In this document: positions 7,821 to 16,025 of the stretch, piece by piece
How the letters are laid out: every line of letters starts with the position of its first letter
Numbering within the stretch: position 1 is the first letter of the stretch
Assembly (NCBI GenBank): GCA_900548955.1
Contig: URMQ01000002.1
Coordinates: forward strand, 1 to 40,915
Length of the DNA stretch: 40,915 nt
Direction of reading: 5' to 3'
Source: an uncultured Eggerthella sp.
GTDB taxonomy: Bacteria > Actinomycetota > Coriobacteriia > Coriobacteriales > Eggerthellaceae
Notes under the pieces: generated by a model
Database searches by the model: none
The model's input: the letters and a program-made list of their open reading frames with translations, nothing else
What the model was told of the DNA's origin: nothing
Position numbers and translations under genes: made by a program

Positions 7821-9467
7821 ATGATTACCGATCTAAAAGTGAACGAGCAGAACAAAAAGGAGTATTACGAAAAGGGCTACTGGACAGAGCAAACCTTGTT
7901 CGATGTCTGGACAGACCGCGTATCTAAGTTCCCTAACAATGAATACGTTAGCGACAACTTGGGCGTTCGTTTCACCTATGCTGAAATCGATGATAAAGCT
8001 AGCCGTCTTGCTGCTTGGCTCAAAAGCGTTGGTGTCCAAAATGGCGACGTAGTAAGCTTTCAAATGCCACCTTGGTCAGAATTCTGCATCTTATATGTTG
8101 CCTGCTTGAAAGTTGGCGCTGTGTGCCACCCACTTCCCGTTACCTTCAACGGCGAAGACTTGGTTTACTCCATGAATTTGGTTGAATCTAAGGCATTTAT
8201 CTGCCCAACATTCCACCACAAGACCAACTTTGAAGATCAGTTCCTTTCTGTCAAGGACGAAATTACTAGTTTGCTTGATGGGGCATTCTGCGTTCATGAC
8301 AAGACCGTAGAATCTCATGGCACCATTACCTTGAATCAGATCTTTGAAACTTTCGAGCCTTTGGCTGAAGCACCTGAAAGCAATTCTGATGAAATTGTTC
8401 TCATTCTTTCTACCTCGGGTACTACGGGTCGTCCTAAGGCAGTATTGATTTCTCACAACGCGCTTATCTTCTCCGAGAAAACCTTTATTAAGTCTTTGCA
8501 CCTAACTCGTGAAGATGTCATGTTTATGCCAGCTCCACTCAATCACGCAACAGGCTTCAACCACGGCCTTATTACCCCCCTACTTTTGGGTGCTCGCGTT
8601 GTTTTGCAGCAGGAATTCCATCCTGAAGAATCCATCGAGATTATGAACAACGAAGGCGTTACCTGGTCTATGGGCGCAACGCCTTTCATCTACGACATGC
8701 TCAATGTAGTAGAAAAGAACAACCTTTCCTTTAAGACACTGAAGCTTTACGTTTGCGGCGGTGCTCCTGTTCCTGGCACAATGGTTCATCGTGCCGACAA
8801 GCACGGTCTTAAGCTCTGCGAATGCTATGGCTCCACAGAAAGCTGCCCACATCTTTTAGTTCCACCCGAGCATTGCCTTGAGTGGAATGGTGATTGGTCC
8901 GGTATTGCTTGCGAAGGCATCGAGGTAAAAGTAGTTGACGAAAAGGGCAACGAAGTACCTTATGGCACTCAGGGCGAAGAAATTTCTCGTGGTCCACATA
9001 TGTTTAGTGGCTATTTGAAGAATCCCGAAGCTACTGCAAAAGATTTGAGCGATGACGGTTGGTTCTTCTCTGGCGACCTTTGTATCCAGGACGAACAGGG
9101 TCGCGTAAAGATCAACGGTCGCAAGAAGGAAATTCTTATTCGCGGCGGCATCAACATTTCCGCTAACGAAGTAGACAATAACCTTGATGGATGCCCTGGC
9201 GTAGGGTCACATGCAACTATCGGTTTGCCTGATGATCGTTTAGGTGAACGCATCTGTACCTTCATAGTTCAGAAGGGCGACGTTACCCCGACTCTGGAAT
9301 CTATTGCTGAATACTTAGACTCCATTGGTGTTGCTAAACGTTTGCGTCCTGAACATATTGAATTCATTGACGAAATTCCTATGACTGAATCTGGTAAGGT
9401 AAAGCGTCATCAGCTAGCTGATGAACTTGATCGTCGCTTAAAGGAACGCGCAGAAAAAGGCGAATAG
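7821..9467 (+). CDS. FadK-like AMP-forming acyl-CoA ligase
   Basis: A 548-residue adenylate-forming enzyme that activates a carboxylic acid with ATP and CoA. Motifs in order: P-loop TSGTTGRPKAV (198-208), the ATP/acyl loop CYGSTES (335-341), SGDL with Asp419, the hinge GRKKEILIRGGINIS (433-447) and catalytic Lys526 in TESGKVKR. From memory it matches E. coli FadK throughout and in length: the APLNHATGF segment corresponds to APLGHATGF, and GATPFIYDMLNV to GATPFVYDLLNV. FadK prefers short and medium chains. CaiC-type carnitine or crotonobetaine ligases are relatives, so the substrate is open. The ATG follows GAGG. A terminator-like hairpin follows the gene, suggesting a single-gene transcript. 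Confidence 0.9.
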   Translation: MITDLKVNEQNKKEYYEKGYWTEQTLFDVWTDRVSKFPNNEYVSDNLGVRFTYAEIDDKASRLAAWLKSVGVQNGDVVSFQMPPWSEFCILYVACLKVGAVCHPLPVTFNGEDLVYSMNLVESKAFICPTFHHKTNFEDQFLSVKDEITSLLDGAFCVHDKTVESHGTITLNQIFETFEPLAEAPESNSDEIVLILSTSGTTGRPKAVLISHNALIFSEKTFIKSLHLTREDVMFMPAPLNHATGFNHGLITPLLLGARVVLQQEFHPEESIEIMNNEGVTWSMGATPFIYDMLNVVEKNNLSFKTLKLYVCGGAPVPGTMVHRADKHGLKLCECYGSTESCPHLLVPPEHCLEWNGDWSGIACEGIEVKVVDEKGNEVPYGTQGEEISRGPHMFSGYLKNPEATAKDLSDDGWFFSGDLCIQDEQGRVKINGRKKEILIRGGINISANEVDNNLDGCPGVGSHATIGLPDDRLGERICTFIVQKGDVTPTLESIAEYLDSIGVAKRLRPEHIEFIDEIPMTESGKVKRHQLADELDRRLKERAEKGE

Positions 9468-9506
9468 TCGCTTACGATAAATCCTTCTGATAACCCAGCA
9501 GCTAGT

Positions 9507-9550
9507 AAGCTGCCAGTAAGCAACCAGCAAGCTGCCAGTAATAACCTAGC
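9507..9550. repeat. 22-bp tandem repeat, two copies
   Basis: Units at 9507-9528 and 9529-9550 share the first 12 bases (aagctgccagta) exactly and most of the rest. They follow the stop of the acyl-CoA ligase gene closely. Confidence 0.75.
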
Positions 9551-9586
9551 AAACAATAACGAAAAACCAATAATACGTATCTTGTA

Positions 9587-9617
9587 GTAAGCTCGGCAAC
9601 GTCGGGCTTACTTTTTT
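9587..9617 (+). terminator. Intrinsic terminator after the acyl-CoA ligase gene
   Basis: GTAAGC (9587-9592) pairs with GCTTAC (9606-9611), with a small internal CG-rich pairing, followed directly by six T residues. Confidence 0.7.
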
Positions 9618-9675
9618 ATGGGTGTCTACCTGAGACAGTTACGAACGTTTACCTGGAAGAGCAAGCCATTCCCTG

Positions 9676-9700
9676 AATTACTTTGCCGTTCAAAGTAATT
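9676..9700 (+). promoter_or_regulatory. 10-bp perfect inverted repeat
   Basis: AATTACTTTG (9676-9685) and CAAAGTAATT (9691-9700) flank a 5-nt spacer. It is AT-rich and followed by only TT, so it could be a second weak terminator or an operator for the cstA-containing operon downstream. Confidence 0.5.
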
Positions 9701-9829
9701 TTCTACACAAAACACAAATCTGTAACACTCCCGTGATGTTCCCTATTACAATTTTTGCGCTCGAACATGCAGATGGCTTGCATATTTCAGAGAAAAGATT
9801 GTCCCTTGTGATGAAGAGAGGAGTAGCCC

Positions 9830-10360
9830 ATGTCCGCAGATGATAAACGCGAAGATTTGCTTAACCGCGTTCTTGCGGCACATGAAGCCTACTACGACAT
9901 CAGGCGGGACTATCTCTTTGAAGGAAAGCAATTTCCTGCGTTTGCAGAATTTCACACGTATGGAGAAAAGTACGTTTTAACCAAACGTGCCAAACTGTGG
10001 GAAGTGAACACCCACGACTTCATGTTCTTTGAAATTGTAGATGAGCTGGATGAAAATCAACTTTCTAGCGCCGTAGACTTTATAACCACTAAAGCACTGC
10101 GCAAAGTGAATCCTTCTTCAAATCATATGTCATCTGCTCTTACGTTGGTCATTATCGCCAATCGGTGCTCCGACGAAGCGTTCAAGCGCGTTAAGTCAAT
10201 TCGTTTCCGTAAAAACTTTTGGTTGGGGTTTCGCGGCTGGACAGATTTACGCTTAGCGGTAGTTGATCTGTCGCGCCCTCAAGGAAAAGAAGTAGCTACT
10301 AACACAGTTGGTAAGCAGTTAAAGGAATCACTTACCAACAACCTAGCATTGGCAAAGTAG
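9830..10360 (+). CDS. Conserved-looking cytosolic protein of unknown function, upstream of cstA
   Basis: A 176-residue soluble protein with no signal peptide or membrane segment. The ATG has GAGGAG 7 nt upstream. It is rich in aromatic and basic residues; notable stretches are YYDIRRDYLFEGKQFPAF, HDFMFFEIVDELDENQL and RKNFWLGFRGWTDLRLAVVDL. I do not recognise a catalytic motif or a family. It ends 29 nt before cstA and must share its transcript, so a role in sensing, assembly or regulation of the CstA transporter is a reasonable guess. Codon use is like that of its neighbours, so it does not look like a spurious frame. Confidence 0.75.
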   Translation: MSADDKREDLLNRVLAAHEAYYDIRRDYLFEGKQFPAFAEFHTYGEKYVLTKRAKLWEVNTHDFMFFEIVDELDENQLSSAVDFITTKALRKVNPSSNHMSSALTLVIIANRCSDEAFKRVKSIRFRKNFWLGFRGWTDLRLAVVDLSRPQGKEVATNTVGKQLKESLTNNLALAK

Positions 10361-10389
10361 AGGCAATCGATTAGAAAGGCTGGTAAAAC

Positions 10390-12180
10390 ATGAACGCAAT
10401 GCTTGTTTTACTCGGCGGCCTCATTGTTTTGATTGTAGGCTATGTTTGCTACGGCGGATGGCTGGCAAAGCAATGGGGTGTTGACCCTAAAAGACCTACC
10501 CCTGCACAAGAGCTCGAGGATGGCGTAGATTACGTTCCTTCCAAGCCCTACGTATTATTAGGTCATCATTTTTCTTCCATCGCAGGCGCTGGTCCTATTA
10601 ACGGCCCTATTCAGGCAGCAGTATTTGGCTGGGTGCCTGTACTTTTATGGGTTCTTATCGGCGGTATTTTCTTCGGCGCAATGCACGACTTTGGCGCTCT
10701 ATTCGCTTCCTTGCGTCATAAGGGGCAGAGTATCGCAGCAGTTATTGCGGAAAATATCGACAATACCGCTAAACGCATCTTTTGTATTTTTGCTTACCTG
10801 ACCTTGCTTCTTGTGGTTGCAGCGTTTGCATCAATCGTTGCCAATACCTTTGCAGTAGGTCTTGCAAATGCAACCGATGCTTCTAATTTGGCAAACCAGC
10901 GTACCGCTATGATTTCCATGCTGTTTATCGTAGCTGCTGTGATTTATGGCCTTGCTACCCGCGGTCGTCAAATACCAGCGGTAGCAAATATCGGTATCGC
11001 CATTCTGATCATTGTGGTATTGGTAGCTATTGGCTACAACTTCCCTTACATTTCTCTTGACTACACCACTTGGATGATTTTGCTGGGTGTCTACATTATG
11101 GTTGCAGCAATTGCTCCCGTATGGATTTTACTTCAGCCCCGTGACTACCTAAGCTCTTTCTTGCTGTATGGCATGATTATTCTTTCCATCATTGGTATCG
11201 TAGGCGCAAGCTTGACTGGTAATGCATCCAACCTTGACATCCCTGCATTTACCGGCTTCTATGCAAGCAACGCTGCAGTTGATGCTGCAGGAAACCCCAT
11301 CATCAACCCAGAAACTGGCGCCGCGGTAACTAACCTTTCTGCTGCTTCTGGTTTCTTGTTCCCCGCACTGTTCATTACCATTGCTTGCGGTGCTATTTCT
11401 GGTTTCCACAGCTTGGTTGCTTCTGGTACCACTTCTAAGCAGCTGGAAAAAGAATCTCATGCTAAGCCTATTGCTTATGGTGGCATGCTGATTGAATGCT
11501 TACTCGCAATTATTTCTTTGTGCGCAGTAGGTTTTGTATGGCAGGCATACTGCGCAGGCGACTACGCTTCCCCAACCGCTGTATTCGCTGGTGGCTTATC
11601 TCAGATGCTTGCTTGCATCCCTGGCCTTGAAGGTGTTGAGAGCATTGCTTATACCCTACTTATTTTGGCAGTATCAGCGTTCTGCTTGACCTCACTCGAC
11701 ACTGCTACTCGTCTTGCACGTTATATGTTCCAGGAACTCTGGATCCCAGTAAGCGAAACCATGGAAAGCGTAACGGGCGCTCGCAAGGTATTCTCGAATC
11801 CTTACGTCGCAACTCTGATCACCGTTGTTATTGGTATTGTTTTAGGCATGACGGGCTACACCATCATTTGGCCTTTGTTCGGTGCTGCGAATCAGCTGCT
11901 TGCAGCTTTGGCTTTGCTGGCAGTTTGCGCATGGCTTGGCAATGCAGGCAAGAACAACAAGATGTTCTACATTCCAATGGTATTCATGCTTGTTGTTACT
12001 TTGACTTCTTTGGTTCAGACACTCTACGCCAAGGGTCTAGTACTTATGGCAGGTACGGGCGATTTGTTCAGTGCCGCTGTTCAGGCAATTCTTGCGGCTA
12101 TCCTGTTTGTTCTAGCTATCGTTTTGGCAGTCAAGGGCGCTAAGACGATCTTCGGCAAGAAAAAGCCTCAAGAAGCTTAA
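10390..12180 (+). CDS. cstA: CstA-family peptide/pyruvate transporter
   Basis: A 596-residue polytopic membrane protein of the carbon starvation family, which imports peptides or pyruvate by proton symport. Family signatures near the N-terminus are LLGHHFSSIAGAGPINGPIQ (57-76), GIFFGAMHDFGALFASLRHKG and later SGFHSLVASGTTSKQL. About 15 hydrophobic helices are evident. It is shorter than the roughly 700-residue E. coli protein, mainly at the C-terminus. ATG 10390 has AAAGG about 10 nt upstream. The upstream gene ends 29 nt away. An 11-bp terminator follows. In an organism with no sugar genes in view, peptide or pyruvate uptake would feed the acyl-CoA steps encoded around it. Confidence 0.93.
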   Translation: MNAMLVLLGGLIVLIVGYVCYGGWLAKQWGVDPKRPTPAQELEDGVDYVPSKPYVLLGHHFSSIAGAGPINGPIQAAVFGWVPVLLWVLIGGIFFGAMHDFGALFASLRHKGQSIAAVIAENIDNTAKRIFCIFAYLTLLLVVAAFASIVANTFAVGLANATDASNLANQRTAMISMLFIVAAVIYGLATRGRQIPAVANIGIAILIIVVLVAIGYNFPYISLDYTTWMILLGVYIMVAAIAPVWILLQPRDYLSSFLLYGMIILSIIGIVGASLTGNASNLDIPAFTGFYASNAAVDAAGNPIINPETGAAVTNLSAASGFLFPALFITIACGAISGFHSLVASGTTSKQLEKESHAKPIAYGGMLIECLLAIISLCAVGFVWQAYCAGDYASPTAVFAGGLSQMLACIPGLEGVESIAYTLLILAVSAFCLTSLDTATRLARYMFQELWIPVSETMESVTGARKVFSNPYVATLITVVIGIVLGMTGYTIIWPLFGAANQLLAALALLAVCAWLGNAGKNNKMFYIPMVFMLVVTLTSLVQTLYAKGLVLMAGTGDLFSAAVQAILAAILFVLAIVLAVKGAKTIFGKKKPQEA

Positions 12181-12478
12181 ATTCGAGTTTGTTTCGAGTT
12201 TGAGGTGTCCATTTCGATTTCGAATAATCGTTTCGGATTCGAATACATGTTCCGAACTTGGAAGTTCGACCCAAATTCGAGCAACAAACATCCTACGAAG
12301 TGGTTCCCTTTGGAGCCACTTCTTTTTTTGCCTTCAGCACTTCTGCCTTTAGCACTTTTACCCTCAGAACTCCTTGCCTAGCGATTTACAATAAGAATGA
12401 CCAAAAGGTTTGAATAGCTTGAAAATCGGCATTTTATAGAATTTGTAACCTAGGGATTAATGGGGAAAGGGGATCTTT
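12181..12478. other. Intergenic region with TTCGA-rich degenerate repeats
   Basis: From 12181 to about 12290 the motif TTCGAG/TTCGAT/TTCGAA recurs at short, irregular intervals. The terminator follows, then another degenerate block (12331-12375) built on a core like TCAGCACTTCTGCC with a period of about 15. A possible promoter, TTGAAT (12410-12415) and TTATAG (12434-12439) with an 18-nt spacer, precedes the crotonase gene. Confidence 0.5.
12297..12329 (+). terminator. Strong intrinsic terminator after cstA
   Basis: An 11-bp stem (GAAGTGGTTCC with GGAGCCACTTC, one G-U pair) and a 4-nt loop are followed by seven T residues. Confidence 0.9.
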
Positions 12479-13267
12479 ATGGCTTACGAAACAATTCTGA
12501 CCGAGGAACGTGACGGTATTCTTCTTATCACGTTTAATCGACCCAAAGCACGCAACGCCATGAGCTCTTTGATGATGGAAGAGTTCTCCAGCGAGCTTGA
12601 ACGCTGGGACAACAACCCAACGCAACGTTGCTGCATCATCACCAATGCAGGTACTTGCTTTTGCGCAGGCGCTGACTTAAAAGAGCTCGCTGCGGGCACC
12701 TACCACTTACCTGAAGGTAAGGAAAATTGGGGGCTTCTAGGCATGTCAAAGCATCGTTTTAAGAAGCCGCTTATTGCAGCAGTAAATGGCGTTTGCGTTG
12801 GCGGCGGACTTGGATTGGTGCTTGCGTGCGATATCGCTATTGCGAGCAGTCATTCGGTATTCGGATTGCCCGAAGCACGCCACGGTCGTGCATCCACTGG
12901 CGATGGCGCTATCCTTCGTTTGATGCAGCAAATTCCTCAGAAGTATGCTGCCGAACTTATCCTCGTTGGCGACAATATTGATGCCGAAAAAGCCTACGAA
13001 TGGGGACTGGTCAGCCGCATTGTTGACGAAGAGGAATTGCTTCCTACAGCATTCAAACTAGCTGAAGGCATCGTAAAGAGCGCGCCTCTTGCAATCGAGT
13101 ATTCTAAGGCAGCCATGAAAGAAGCAGCTGCTTGTGACGATGAATTCCCTGGTGCTGGCTGGGGTATTATGGATTACTATCAAGAACTCGTTAACGCCAC
13201 CGAAGATTCTCTTGAAGGCCCGAAGGCATTCGCCGAAAAGCGCGAGCCACAATGGAAAGGACGCTAA
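12479..13267 (+). CDS. Crotonase-superfamily protein (CaiD-like), one catalytic Glu missing
   Basis: A 262-residue enoyl-CoA hydratase/isomerase-family protein. The oxyanion-hole segments are present: CAGADLKEL (62-70) and VNGVCVGGGLGL (102-113). The family normally has two catalytic acids. Glu132 (GLPEARHG) is kept, but the position of the first (GGG-x-E) is Gly112. The C-terminus EGPKAFAEKREPQWKGR closely resembles that of E. coli carnitinyl-CoA dehydratase CaiD as I remember it. Loss of one Glu would argue against a standard water addition and for an isomerase, decarboxylase or thioester-cleaving role. ATG has AAGGGG seven nt upstream. The next gene starts on the base after its stop. Confidence 0.87.
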   Translation: MAYETILTEERDGILLITFNRPKARNAMSSLMMEEFSSELERWDNNPTQRCCIITNAGTCFCAGADLKELAAGTYHLPEGKENWGLLGMSKHRFKKPLIAAVNGVCVGGGLGLVLACDIAIASSHSVFGLPEARHGRASTGDGAILRLMQQIPQKYAAELILVGDNIDAEKAYEWGLVSRIVDEEELLPTAFKLAEGIVKSAPLAIEYSKAAMKEAAACDDEFPGAGWGIMDYYQELVNATEDSLEGPKAFAEKREPQWKGR

Positions 13268-14119
13268 GTGAGCGCCGAAAATAAAACAGCAAACGAAAAC
13301 TCATCTTGCCCTGAATCACCATTTTGCCCCGAGCCGGATTCTCAAATCGCATCTTCTAAGTCTGCCTCCGTCTGGAGTTCCTCCGAGCCTAATTCTGTCC
13401 AAAACCTATCTGAATCTGGCCCTACTTGGAACCCTTCCGAATCTGCCGAAATACCTGTTTCCTGCCCCAATTGCGGGCAGGAAACCTCTTTTGAAATATG
13501 GACTATTCTAAATACCCAAGAAAACCCAGAAAAAGCAGCTTGCTTAGCCGCAGGAACTCTTACTGATTTCACCTGTCCACGGTGCGGATTCCGTACGATT
13601 TTGGATCATCCTTGCATGTTTGTCGATCCCGATCATAAGCTTATGGTTTATAACGTTTGCGGCGATCCTGAAATGACGCAACAGGCCGAAGAGACCTTCG
13701 CGGCACTTCCCTCTATTGATGAGGTAATGAATTCTACTGAATTTCGCATTGTAGACAGCATGCAAGAGCTTTCGGATAAAGCAGCTATTTTTGCAGCTGG
13801 ATATGACGATAGAATCATAGAAATGCTCAAACTGAGCGTACTCGGATACGCGCAGCATCAAAATCGCATTGCTGAAGATACCCCTTGCATGGTGTCCTTC
13901 ATTGAATCAAACGACCAAAGAATCACGTTCCATATTCAGACAGAAACCGAAGGGTTTACAAGCTCAATGTCTACGGAGTCGTACGAAGTTTTCGCAAAAT
14001 CCTTGGAGCCGTTTGACAAAGATGCCCTTGCGCAAATTACAAAAGTAGGTGCTGGAAAATCAGCTTACGTAGTCGACTTAGAGTGGGCCTATTACGTTCT
14101 TGATGCTATCTCTGATTAG
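13268..14119 (+). CDS. CpXC-domain protein
   Basis: A 283-residue protein starting at GTG 13268, immediately after the crotonase stop, with GGAAAGGA inside the crotonase end as ribosome site; translation is probably coupled. Residues 1-60 are a Ser/Pro/Glu-rich, repetitive tail (variants of SxSESGP and NPSESAE). A CpXC domain follows, with paired Cys knuckles VSCPNCGQE and FTCPRCGFR, likely a zinc site. The rest is a mixed helical/strand region without catalytic motifs known to me. CpXC proteins have no assigned function. The tight link to a crotonase suggests a partner or regulator of that enzyme; this is inference only. Confidence 0.8.
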   Translation: MSAENKTANENSSCPESPFCPEPDSQIASSKSASVWSSSEPNSVQNLSESGPTWNPSESAEIPVSCPNCGQETSFEIWTILNTQENPEKAACLAAGTLTDFTCPRCGFRTILDHPCMFVDPDHKLMVYNVCGDPEMTQQAEETFAALPSIDEVMNSTEFRIVDSMQELSDKAAIFAAGYDDRIIEMLKLSVLGYAQHQNRIAEDTPCMVSFIESNDQRITFHIQTETEGFTSSMSTESYEVFAKSLEPFDKDALAQITKVGAGKSAYVVDLEWAYYVLDAISD

Positions 14120-14564
14120 AGGTGATATCTAAGTGGTGCTCACAACACTTTGTTTGAACGAAGCCAAAAATTCCATGTCTTAAGTCCCTCTTTGGCAAAA
14201 GAACGAAGATTTGTATTAATTCTTCTTGCTGATTTGATCATTGCCACCGAAAACGAAGTCTCAGGCAGCACTAAGTTACAGGTTTACATTGGCTCGCTAC
14301 CTATTTCGCCTATTTAGTTACAATCATAAAGGCGGTTTGCACGTCGCTCTAATTCGCGATAATACAAACCGCCTTTGTTTTGTCATTTCGGATGGCATTT
14401 GGTGGAATTTTTGGTGCTAGTGCCATGAATAGACAGCGCTCGCGCGCTCGCGCTGCTAGGTGGACGAGTCGCAATTTGCGCGCCTGTGCCGCTAGCCGCA
14501 CTTCGCCACCTGTACCACACTAGGCGCGAGTAGCGGCTTCTTCGGTAGCACGAGCTGCTGCTAA
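14120..14564. other. Intergenic region between convergent genes
   Basis: 445 nt between convergent stops. It holds a bidirectional terminator near the middle, a GC-rich stretch (14430-14520) with repeats of GCGCTC, and a 45-bp copy of the downstream gene end; the last two show the local duplication habit of this window. I see no gene. Confidence 0.7.
14328..14383. terminator. Bidirectional terminator
   Basis: A perfect 12-bp stem AAAGGCGGTTTG / CAAACCGCCTTT encloses a 25-nt loop. A T-rich run follows on the plus strand, and the A-rich flank gives Ts on the minus strand. It separates the convergent CpXC and CoA-transferase genes. Confidence 0.85.
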
Positions 14565-14609
14565 CTAGGCGCGAGCAGCGGCTTCTTCGGTAGCACGAGC
14601 TGCTGCCAT
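14520..14609. repeat. 45-bp duplication of the CoA-transferase gene end, including its stop codon
   Basis: The last 45 bp of the minus-strand gene (14565-14609, stop included) are repeated at 14520-14564 with three differences by eye. The period is 15 codons and the downstream copy stays in frame after the stop, ending in its own TAG at 14522-14520. It therefore reads as an extra LAAARATEEAATRA behind the present C-terminus. Confidence 0.93.
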
Positions 14610-15923
14610 TTCTGCTGCTTCTTCAGCATTAGCAGGATACAAGCCATAGCTTGGCTGCAAAACGCTTTCGGGCATTGGCTCGCCCGCATAGCAACGCACC
14701 GAACCATCGGCATCGAACGCGTCGATATCCGCATCCGAGTAGCCTAGTTCTTCCAGAACCTCACGCGTATCATAGCCAACAGGGCGAGAACGATACAGCA
14801 CAGGGTCACCCATACTTGCCAAACGAACAGGCGCCGTTGTAATGGTATAGGAATGATCTTCCCCATAGCCCTGATCTTCGTAATATACGCGACGAAGCTG
14901 ATCGTTGTCGAAAGCTTCCTTGTCCTGCAAAACATCTTCTACCGTGCGGCACTTTTCGCACGCAAGTTCCTGCTCCATCAAAAACGGCTCCCACTCTGCC
15001 CAGGTCTTGGTCTTGAAGATTGCCTCCATTGCTGCAATAACTTCAACATTCTTACCATTTTGAGCAAGTGCCTCCAAGCTGGTATAGGACTCGTCTTCCC
15101 AATATTTAGGATCCATGCCAATAGCTTCGAATACCTTGCGGTGGAATTTGTTGTAGTTACCGAAGCACATTACGAACCACACACCATCGGAAGTAACGTA
15201 GCTATTGTTGGTTGGACACGGAGCTTCAGCTCGATTCTTTGGATGCTGCTGACCTTGCTGTTGTGCACAGATAGCGCTCATCATGCCCCAGTTAGAAACG
15301 TGGTACAAGCTGGTTACCACTTTATCGCCCACACCCGTACGCTGCGCATTCCACAGCGCTGCCAAAATACCGACTGCCAAAGCGTTAGATGAATTCCAGT
15401 CGCCGAAAGCAACAGGTGAATTGCCTACCTCAAAATGCTCGCCCGCATTAGGGAAACTCATCGTCACACCACCGCGCGCGGAATAAGTAATGGCATCATA
15501 ACCTTGCTCGTCTGCCATTTCTCCTCGCTCGCCGTAGCCGCGAAGCTGCGCCCAAACAAGACGGGGAAACTTTTTGTGAAGCGTTTCGTAATCGAGCCCC
15601 ATACGCTTTAATGCCGGCGTGCGATTACTGGTAATGAAAACATCGGCTTCGGAGAGCAACTTCAGCATGGCTTCCATGCCTTTTTCTGTTTTGAGATTAA
15701 GCGAAATCCACTTGCGATTGAATCCGCCACAATCAAAAGCCGCGTCATCAATATCGGTTTTGAATTTCATACCCCAAGACACACCTTGAGTGCGCTGATC
15801 GTCGCCTATTTCGCGCTCGATTTTGTATACGGTAGCCCCTAATTCAGCTAGAAGACGAGCGCATCCTGGTGCTGCCGCAAAAATAGTAAGATCGACAACC
15901 TTTAGTCCTTGCAATCCACCCAT
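14565..15923 (-). CDS. CaiB/BaiF (family III) CoA-transferase
   Basis: A 452-residue family III acyl-CoA:carboxylate CoA-transferase. The Rossmann start KVVDLTIFAAAPGCARLLAELGA and the catalytic-Asp motif GYDAITYSARGG (Asp143) are clear. Members move CoA between carnitine, bile acids, 2-hydroxy acids or oxalate without ATP. The ALWNAQRTGVGDKVVTSLYHV and PCPTNNSYVTSDG segments resemble 2-hydroxyacid CoA-transferases of amino-acid fermenters, but I cannot fix the substrate. The C-terminus is an Ala/Glu/Arg tail (AEMAAARATEEAAARA) whose coding DNA is duplicated after the stop. ATG has GGGAGAGGGA upstream. It is about 100 nt downstream of the MBL gene on the same strand, so co-transcription is likely. 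Confidence 0.9.
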   Translation of the reverse strand: MGGLQGLKVVDLTIFAAAPGCARLLAELGATVYKIEREIGDDQRTQGVSWGMKFKTDIDDAAFDCGGFNRKWISLNLKTEKGMEAMLKLLSEADVFITSNRTPALKRMGLDYETLHKKFPRLVWAQLRGYGERGEMADEQGYDAITYSARGGVTMSFPNAGEHFEVGNSPVAFGDWNSSNALAVGILAALWNAQRTGVGDKVVTSLYHVSNWGMMSAICAQQQGQQHPKNRAEAPCPTNNSYVTSDGVWFVMCFGNYNKFHRKVFEAIGMDPKYWEDESYTSLEALAQNGKNVEVIAAMEAIFKTKTWAEWEPFLMEQELACEKCRTVEDVLQDKEAFDNDQLRRVYYEDQGYGEDHSYTITTAPVRLASMGDPVLYRSRPVGYDTREVLEELGYSDADIDAFDADGSVRCYAGEPMPESVLQPSYGLYPANAEEAAEMAAARATEEAAARA

Positions 15924-16025
15924 AGTTTCCCTCTCCCTCTGAGTGTGATCCCCTTATTTCTTTATGCCTTAATAGTACGAGTGATAACTCTTTGGCTGCA
16001 CGCTTTTCTTCCAAACGGAGTGTTT

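Larger units (their letters stand above)
9468..9829. other. Intergenic region with repeat, terminator and hairpin
   Basis: 362 nt between two plus-strand genes. It contains a 22-bp tandem repeat, a terminator and a 10-bp inverted repeat (each listed). The part from 9701 to 9815 should carry the promoter for the next operon; TATTAC near 9744 is -10-like but I see no convincing -35. Confidence 0.6.

Noticed and set aside
14853..15392. Long plus-strand frame of about 179 codons inside the CoA-transferase gene
   Set aside because: Antisense to a clear enzyme-coding frame, Cys/Leu/His-rich product, no ribosome site.
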